DNA of 11,742 bases from Ruminococcus sp. UBA3855 (lineage in GTDB: Bacteria; Bacillota; Clostridia; Oscillospirales; Ruminococcaceae): contig DGHF01000033.1 in assembly GCA_002392545.1 (NCBI GenBank), forward strand, positions 5,701 to 17,442, in the 5' to 3' direction. How positions within the stretch are numbered: the first letter of the stretch is position 1; every line of letters starts with the position of its first letter. This document shows positions 6,906 through 11,742 of the stretch, one piece after another. A program made the translations under genes and the position numbers. Below the pieces are notes generated by a model. It did no database searches and had not been told where the DNA came from. It worked only from the letters and a program-made list of their open reading frames with translations.

Positions 6906-6942
6906 TTTTTGAATTATTATAAAAATAGAAAATAAAATTATT
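6901..6942. repeat. Overlapping AT-only inverted repeats between the small membrane gene and the xyloglucanase operon
   Basis: AATAATT (6901-6907) pairs with AATTATT (6912-6918) around a 4-base loop. The longer arm AATAATTTT (6901-6909) also pairs perfectly with AAAATTATT (6934-6942). The two foldings exclude one another. The repeats begin on the stop codon of the 30-residue gene and cover the candidate xyloglucanase promoter. They contain no G-C pairs, so as RNA hairpins they would be weak. A weak terminator, a DNA binding site or chance are all possible. Confidence 0.4.
6909..6938 (+). promoter_or_regulatory. Candidate promoter for the xyloglucanase operon
   Basis: TTGAAT (6909-6914) and TAAAAT (6933-6938) are 18 bases apart. 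Transcription would start near 6945, about 22 bases before the ATG at 6967. The surrounding DNA is almost all A and T, which makes promoter-like matches common. Confidence 0.45.
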
Positions 6943-6966
6943 GATTTGTGCCTAAGGGAGGATATT

Positions 6967-9228
6967 ATGAACAACAAACAACTTACAGCACTTTGTATTG
7001 GTGCTGTTCTGACAGCTGCGATTCTGACAGGATGCGCTTCGACGGAAAATCAAAACGGAAATAACAGCAGTGATGCCGGAAATTCGTCTTCTGCTGCGGA
7101 AAATGATGAAACTCCTGCTCCAACTATGGAAAATGTTTCCTATTCATGGAGTAATGTCGCCATTGGTGGCGGTGGTTATGTTACCGGAATGATTTACAGC
7201 GAGGCAGAGGAAAATTTAGTCTATGCAAGAACTGATATTGGCGGTGCGTATCGCTGGACAGAATCTGAAAAAAGATGGGTTGCCATTACTGACCATCTGG
7301 GTTCGGATAACTGGAATTTAATCGGCATTGAATCCATGGCGACTGACCCTGTGGATGCTGGCAGAGTGTACGCTCTTTGCGGGACTTACATGGGAAATCA
7401 TGGTGCTGTCCTCTCGTCGGAGGATTACGGCACAACTTGGACACAAGTGGATATGCCTTTCGACTGTGGCGGTAATAATTCCGGTCGTGGAACTGGTGAA
7501 AGACTTATGGTCAACCCACAAGAAAATAATGTCATTTACATGGGCACAAGAAATGCTGGTCTCTGGAAATCTGAGGATTTCGGGAAATCTTGGAATGAAG
7601 TCGAAAGTTTCCCGACAAAAGGGGATTACTCTCAGGAAAATAATTCCATTGGTATCATGTGGGTGGAATTTGACCCTACTAATAATGATATTTATGTCGG
7701 GGTTGCCGATACGTCCGGAAATTGTATCTATCAATCTTCTGACAACGGCGCATCTTGGGAGGCACTCCCCACCAATGCACAGGGTTTTTACCCATTACAA
7801 GCCGATTTTTCCGCAGATGGTACGCTGTACCTTGCTTACTCTGATAACTGTGGCCCTAATTTAAGCCCTCAGGATGGTGCAGTCTATAAATACAAAGACG
7901 GCACTTTCACGGATATTACCCCCAGCCTTGATGACGGACGTTACGGCGGTTTCGGGGCGGTTTCTGTCGATAAACAAAACCCTGATACATTAGTCGTTTC
8001 GACATTGGGATTCTGGCACGATAACGGCGATAATATCTATCGTTCCACTGACGGCGGTAATTCATGGACTGCTATTTTCAACGGCAAGACCGGAGAAAAA
8101 CATTACAAAATGGATGTCTCACAAGCAAACTGGCTTTCTTGGGGACGTGACGAAGCAAAAACAGGCTGGTGGACGGCTGACATCAATATCAATCCTTTCA
8201 ATTCTGATGAAGTCATGTATGGAACTGGCGCAACAATTTACTGCACTCAGAATATGACAGCCCTTGATTCCGGCGGTGATGTGACAATTTCCTTTTCTGC
8301 TTATGGATTGGAAGAAACAGCAGTTTATCAGATGGTTTCACCCGATTACAAAGACGGCGAACCGGAATTATATTCTATTATGGGCGATTTGACCGGATTT
8401 TCTCACCTTGATGTGAAAACCTGCCCCGACGATAACCATTTTATGGGAAGCTCCTCCGGCGGAAATCCAACAGATTTGGACGTTGCCGGAAGTAATGCCA
8501 ATGTCGCAGTTTATGCCATTCAGGACAAAATCAAAACCCTCTGGATGACCGACGACGGCGGTAATTCATGGAAAATGATTTCTAACCTCCCCGAAAAAGT
8601 CGAAGGCGGTAAAATCGCTGTCAATGCGGATGGTTCGGCTTTCCTCTGGACTCCTGCAAAGACTGGCAATTCCAACATCTACAAATATGATTTCACAAAG
8701 GAAAAATTTTACTATGCTGAGGGGCTGGGGTATGGTGCTGTGATTGCTGCGGACAGGGTGAACCCTGATAAATTCTATGCTGCCTACAATGGCATGTTCT
8801 ACATTTCCACAAACGGCGGTACAAAATTTGAGCCTACTGGTCAGATGATAGCAGATAATTGCAGTATTCAGACTGTTGTCGGCAAAGAAGGAAATGTCTG
8901 GCTTTGCAGTGGTTCGCTTATCATGTATTCAGAAGACGGCGGTCAAAGTTTTAATACCATCAAGGACATCAATTTCAAGGCGATTGGGTTCGGCGCACCT
9001 GAAAAAGAAGGCGGTTATCCAGCTATCTATGCCATGGGTGAAACCGGCGGACAGGGCGACGGCATTTATCGTTCACTCGACAAGGGCGCAAGCTGGCAGA
9101 GAATCAACGATGATTCCCACCTTTTCGGAAATCTGACAGCTTATATCACTGGCGACAGCAAAGTTTTCGGGCGTGTATATTTTGCTACCAATGGTCGTGG
9201 CATTGTCATGGGTGAACCGTCTGCATGA
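6967..9228 (+). CDS. GH74 xyloglucanase, surface lipoprotein
   Basis: The 753-residue protein is predicted to cleave xyloglucan (beta-1,4-glucan backbone) at the outer face of the membrane. Residues 1-23 are a lipoprotein signal peptide with lipobox LTGC, so Cys23 would be lipidated. Residues ~24-50 are an Asn/Ser/Gly/Ala/Glu-rich linker. The catalytic part starts at SYSWSNVAIGGGGYVTGM, a GH74 hallmark, followed by ARTDIGGAYRW (Asp90) and, in the second propeller, GDLTGF (Asp474). These two Asp match the catalytic pair of the family by motif. Eight Asp-box-like turns (for example SSEDYGTTW, KSEDFGKSW, RSTDGGNSW, RSLDKGASW) mark the twin seven-bladed propellers. No dockerin or carbohydrate-binding module is present, so it is anchored by lipid and not by a cellulosome. 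The ATG at 6967 follows AAGGGAGG; an in-frame TTG at 6946 lies too close to the predicted transcription start. Its stop overlaps the next ATG. Confidence 0.94.
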   Translation: MNNKQLTALCIGAVLTAAILTGCASTENQNGNNSSDAGNSSSAAENDETPAPTMENVSYSWSNVAIGGGGYVTGMIYSEAEENLVYARTDIGGAYRWTESEKRWVAITDHLGSDNWNLIGIESMATDPVDAGRVYALCGTYMGNHGAVLSSEDYGTTWTQVDMPFDCGGNNSGRGTGERLMVNPQENNVIYMGTRNAGLWKSEDFGKSWNEVESFPTKGDYSQENNSIGIMWVEFDPTNNDIYVGVADTSGNCIYQSSDNGASWEALPTNAQGFYPLQADFSADGTLYLAYSDNCGPNLSPQDGAVYKYKDGTFTDITPSLDDGRYGGFGAVSVDKQNPDTLVVSTLGFWHDNGDNIYRSTDGGNSWTAIFNGKTGEKHYKMDVSQANWLSWGRDEAKTGWWTADININPFNSDEVMYGTGATIYCTQNMTALDSGGDVTISFSAYGLEETAVYQMVSPDYKDGEPELYSIMGDLTGFSHLDVKTCPDDNHFMGSSSGGNPTDLDVAGSNANVAVYAIQDKIKTLWMTDDGGNSWKMISNLPEKVEGGKIAVNADGSAFLWTPAKTGNSNIYKYDFTKEKFYYAEGLGYGAVIAADRVNPDKFYAAYNGMFYISTNGGTKFEPTGQMIADNCSIQTVVGKEGNVWLCSGSLIMYSEDGGQSFNTIKDINFKAIGFGAPEKEGGYPAIYAMGETGGQGDGIYRSLDKGASWQRINDDSHLFGNLTAYITGDSKVFGRVYFATNGRGIVMGEPSA

Positions 9229-10022
9229 TGAAGGGTAGACGTGTTGCATTTGGCAGAATCCTCCTCTTCATTGTTCTGCCTATTATTTTAATTATTCTGG
9301 CTTTCAAGCTGATTTATATTGTAAGAATTTACAGCGGTGATATTCCGCCGGAAATGCCCGATTTCACAGAATATCCCGTCAAGGGTGTGGATGTTTCCCG
9401 ATATCAGGGGAATATTGACTGGCATGTCCTCTCTGAACAGGATGTGACTTTTGCATTCATCAAGGCAACCGAGGGAAGCTCCTACCAAGACCCTTGTTTT
9501 ACTTATAATTGGAAAGAATCACAAGATAATGGTGTTTATGTCGGCGCATATCACTTTTTCAGCTACGAAAGCAGTGGAGAAACTCAAGCTCAGAATTTTA
9601 TTGAAACTGTCGGAGAACTTGACGGAAATTTACCGCCTGTCGTTGACCTTGAATTCTATGGGGAATATGTTTCTTCCCCCCTCTCCAGAGAGAAAACCCG
9701 TGCCATCCTAAACGAACTCCTCAAAAAGTTAGAAGAATATTATGGTGTCAAGCCCATCATTTACACCACTATCAAGGCATATTACAGCTATATTCTGGGG
9801 GGCGGATATGGGAAATATCCACTCTGGATGCGTGATACTTACCGTGAACCGCTGATTGACTGGGAATTCTGGCAGTATTCCGACCAAGGGGTTCTGGAAG
9901 GCTATGATGGTGTACAGACTGACCAGCAAGAAAGATACATTGACCTGAATGTCTATCATGGAAACCTTGAAACGTTTCTGAAAAAATATCAACTTTCCCA
10001 AAAAGGAGGGATTAACCAATGA
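9225..10022 (+). CDS. Membrane-anchored GH25 muramidase (lysozyme)
   Basis: The 265-residue protein should hydrolyse the N-acetylmuramyl-beta-1,4-GlcNAc bond of peptidoglycan. Residues ~10-34 are an uncleaved membrane helix preceded by Lys/Arg, giving an N-in, C-out topology with the enzyme outside. The GH25 barrel follows: GVDVSRYQGNIDW (Asp56), FAFIKATEG, VGAYHFF, VVDLEFYGEY (Asp141 and Glu143, the DxE catalytic pair), KPIIYTT, PLWMRDTY, WEFWQYSDQG, and RYIDLNVYHG at the end. All expected acidic residues are present, so it is probably active. The start overlaps the xyloglucanase stop as ATGA and has only a weak Shine-Dalgarno sequence, implying coupled translation; a second ATG follows at once at 9228. 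The gene's 3' end carries the ribosome binding site of manA. Confidence 0.93.
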   Translation: MMKGRRVAFGRILLFIVLPIILIILAFKLIYIVRIYSGDIPPEMPDFTEYPVKGVDVSRYQGNIDWHVLSEQDVTFAFIKATEGSSYQDPCFTYNWKESQDNGVYVGAYHFFSYESSGETQAQNFIETVGELDGNLPPVVDLEFYGEYVSSPLSREKTRAILNELLKKLEEYYGVKPIIYTTIKAYYSYILGGGYGKYPLWMRDTYREPLIDWEFWQYSDQGVLEGYDGVQTDQQERYIDLNVYHGNLETFLKKYQLSQKGGINQ

Positions 10023-11032
10023 AACCATTTCTGTTAAAACCAACTTGTAAAAATTACCTGTGGGGCGGTCAGAAATTACGGAATTACGGAAAAATTTCCG
10101 ATTCTGACAAAATCGCTGAAAGCTGGGAGCTTTCCTGCCATCCGGACGGTGAAAGTATTATCGCTTCCGGAAGATTCAAAGGAATGCCGCTCTCCCAATT
10201 TCTTGAACAAAATCCGGATTCCCTTTACCTGCACCGGCAGGAAGAACATTTCCCCGTCCTTGTCAAGTTCATTGATGCATGTGAAAACCTCTCCATTCAA
10301 GTACACCCTGATGATGATTACGCTCTGTTCCATGAAAATGACACCGGAAAATCAGAAGTCTGGTATGTTGTGGAAGCTGAACCCGATGCAAGTATTATTT
10401 ACGGATTCAAGGAAAAAATAACCCCTGAACAATTCCGTCTGGCGATTGAAAATGATACACTCCCCCAATATGTCAATATTGTTCCCATCAAAAAGGGAGA
10501 TGTGATTTTCATTCCTGCCGGAACACTCCACTCTATCAATCATGGGGCTGTTGTTGTCGAAATTCAGCAGAATTCCAATACTACTTACAGAGTTTATGAC
10601 TACCACCGCATTGACAGAAACGGCAATTTCAGAACGCTCCATGTCGAGAAAGCCATTGACGTTCTCAATTTCGAACCGTGCAAAGTTCCTGACACTCCAC
10701 AATCTAATGAAATTGAAGAATGGTGTTATACTCCTCTTGCAAGTACGCCCTACTTTATCGCTACCCTCTGGAAAGCCAAGTACAAACACAGTGTTTTCTC
10801 GTTCGGCGGTTATCAGGGATTCGGAGATATTGACTGTTTCAGCCATATTCTTGTCATTGAGGGAGAGGGAATTGTGACACTGTACGACGGCGAAACTATC
10901 CCTCTCAAAAAGGGTGACAGCTTTTTCATTCCTGCTGATTCCATGCTGGGCGAAATTACCGGAAAATTAACTTTCATCTGTACAGATAATTATAATCCTG
11001 ATGATGAATTCGAACTCGATTTCGATTTCTAA
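10019..11032 (+). CDS. manA: Mannose-6-phosphate isomerase, type I
   Basis: The 337-residue zinc enzyme interconverts mannose-6-phosphate and fructose-6-phosphate in the cytoplasm. Cupin-fold metal ligands are visible: Gln94 and His96 in IQVHPDD, Glu113 in KSEVWYV, and His171 in FIPAGTLHSI. The active-site segment NSNTTYRVYD contains Arg191. A second cupin-like half ends in PLKKGDSFFIPADS. The length is close to the short B. subtilis type. It starts in an ATGA overlap with the muramidase gene, using AAGGAGG (10003-10009) nine bases upstream. In this operon it could feed mannose from plant mannans into glycolysis, or run in reverse to supply mannose for cell-surface glycans; the sequence does not decide. 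Confidence 0.95.
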   Translation: MKPFLLKPTCKNYLWGGQKLRNYGKISDSDKIAESWELSCHPDGESIIASGRFKGMPLSQFLEQNPDSLYLHRQEEHFPVLVKFIDACENLSIQVHPDDDYALFHENDTGKSEVWYVVEAEPDASIIYGFKEKITPEQFRLAIENDTLPQYVNIVPIKKGDVIFIPAGTLHSINHGAVVVEIQQNSNTTYRVYDYHRIDRNGNFRTLHVEKAIDVLNFEPCKVPDTPQSNEIEEWCYTPLASTPYFIATLWKAKYKHSVFSFGGYQGFGDIDCFSHILVIEGEGIVTLYDGETIPLKKGDSFFIPADSMLGEITGKLTFICTDNYNPDDEFELDFDF

Positions 11033-11044
11033 AACAGTTATCAA

Positions 11045-11058
11045 CCGCTGATAAGCGG
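11045..11058 (+). promoter_or_regulatory. Small hairpin in the manA to sugar-kinase gap
   Basis: CCGCT (11045-11049) pairs with AGCGG (11054-11058) around a GATA loop. It lies seven bases before the AGGAGG site (11066-11071) of the next gene. There is no T-run after it, so it is not a normal intrinsic terminator. It might protect RNA ends or tune initiation, or have no role. Confidence 0.35.
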
Positions 11059-11080
11059 AGAAAATAGGAGGACTTTTATT

Positions 11081-11742
11081 ATGAAGTATTACATTGGTAT
11101 TGACCTCGGCGGTACAAATATCGTTGCCGCTGTCGTGGATGAGGAATACAACATCATCACCAAGGCAAGCACCAAAACAAACCGCCCCCGTCCGGCTGAG
11201 GCTATCGCTGATGATATGGCGGCTATGGCTATCAAGGCTGTGGAAGATGCAGGTCTGACCATGGAACAAATTGAGTGGGTCGGCGTGGGTACTCCCGGAA
11301 TTGCCAACAGCCAGACTGGTATTATCGAATTTTCCAATAACCTCGGTTTCGAAAATACCCCCATGGCTGACCTCATCCGCAAGCACATTGACAAGCCGGT
11401 GTATATCGAAAATGATGCAAATGCTGCCGCTTATGGCGAGTATGTTGCCGGTGCTGCAAAGGGTGCAAAAAATGCCGTTTGTATTACCCTCGGCACTGGT
11501 GTTGGCGGTGGTATCATCATCGACGGCAAAATTTATGCAGGTTCAAATTTCGGCGGTGCGGAAATCGGACATACAGTTATCAGCCTTGATGGTCCTCAGT
11601 GTTCCTGTGGCAGAAAGGGCTGTTTCGAGGTTTATTCCTCTGCGACTGGTTTAATTCGCATGACCAAAGAGAAAATGGACGAAGTACCCGACAGCAAACT
11701 GCACAAAATTACTGCTGAACGCAATGGAAAAGTTTCTGCACG
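11081..11742 (+). CDS. ROK-family glucokinase or related sugar kinase (3' end outside window)
   Basis: 220 codons are visible and the frame is open at the right edge. ROK family members of this form phosphorylate glucose, or related hexoses, with ATP. Seen here: phosphate-binding GIDLGGTNI at residues 6-14, GVGTPGI at 68-74, catalytic ENDANAAAYGE (Asp112), GTGVGGGIIIDGKIYAG at 138-154, and the zinc motif with His164 in GAEIGHT followed by CSCGRKGCFE (Cys174, Cys176, Cys181). There is no N-terminal HTH, so it is a kinase and not a ROK repressor. The ATG at 11081 follows AGGAGG by nine bases. It lies 48 bases after manA with no terminator, and is probably in the same operon. Glucose is the usual substrate for this type, but mannose or fructose cannot be excluded given manA next door. 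Confidence 0.92.
   Translation, partial: MKYYIGIDLGGTNIVAAVVDEEYNIITKASTKTNRPRPAEAIADDMAAMAIKAVEDAGLTMEQIEWVGVGTPGIANSQTGIIEFSNNLGFENTPMADLIRKHIDKPVYIENDANAAAYGEYVAGAAKGAKNAVCITLGTGVGGGIIIDGKIYAGSNFGGAEIGHTVISLDGPQCSCGRKGCFEVYSSATGLIRMTKEKMDEVPDSKLHKITAERNGKVSA

Noticed and set aside
6946..6966. TTG start giving a longer xyloglucanase
   Set aside because: It would place charged residues before the lipoprotein signal and would use the true ribosome binding site as codons.
7328..7864. 178-codon plus-strand frame
   Set aside because: It is a +1-type shadow inside the GH74 gene, whose own frame has conserved motifs throughout, and it has no ribosome binding site.
8050..8572. Exact 19-base direct repeat (8050-8068 and 8554-8572) within the GH74 gene
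   Set aside because: Both copies encode the same DGGNSW Asp-box turn of the propeller blades, so the repeat is explained by protein structure.
10352..10846. 164-codon minus-strand frame
   Set aside because: It lies wholly opposite manA, whose metal-binding motifs confirm the plus strand. No promoter or ribosome binding site was seen.
1..11742. CRISPR array, insertion sequence, integrase, tRNA or rRNA
   Set aside because: No spaced direct repeats, transposase or integrase motifs, terminal repeats, or tRNA or rRNA signatures were found on either strand.

Overview
This window looks like chromosome of a low-to-moderate-GC Gram-positive anaerobe of the Ruminococcus type. The evidence is a secreted leucine-rich-repeat protein ending in a type I dockerin (the cellulosome docking module), a GH74 xyloglucanase made as a lipoprotein, strong AGGAGG ribosome binding sites, and a methionine synthase split in the way seen in many Firmicutes. 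The genus is an inference; no rRNA or tRNA is present to anchor it.

Layout: (1) 1-1290, minus strand, a BspA-like LRR-dockerin protein running off the left edge, with a small XRE-family regulator (1402-1773, minus) just upstream in the same orientation. (2) 1774-1948, a divergent promoter region with one good promoter on each strand and an inverted repeat over the minus-strand -35 box. (3) 1949-6473, a compact plus-strand operon: ung, metF, a stand-alone methionine synthase activation protein, and metH without its activation domain. The last three genes overlap by 4 and 8 bases. No riboswitch-sized leader precedes the operon. (4) 6474-6966, two small unknown genes, including a 30-residue single-helix membrane protein, then a very AT-rich promoter and inverted-repeat region. 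(5) 6967-11742, a second plus-strand operon: GH74 xyloglucanase lipoprotein, membrane-anchored GH25 muramidase, mannose-6-phosphate isomerase and a ROK sugar kinase that runs off the right edge. The first two junctions are ATGA overlaps.

How the genes fit together: MetF makes 5-methyl-THF, MetH passes the methyl group through cobalamin to homocysteine, and the separate activation protein would rescue oxidised cobalamin. The second operon joins surface cleavage of xyloglucan to cytoplasmic sugar phosphorylation and isomerisation, with a cell-wall hydrolase placed between. The least explained items are the Cys-rich tail of the activation protein, the 30-residue membrane protein, the muramidase inside a sugar operon, and the regulator next to the LRR-dockerin gene.
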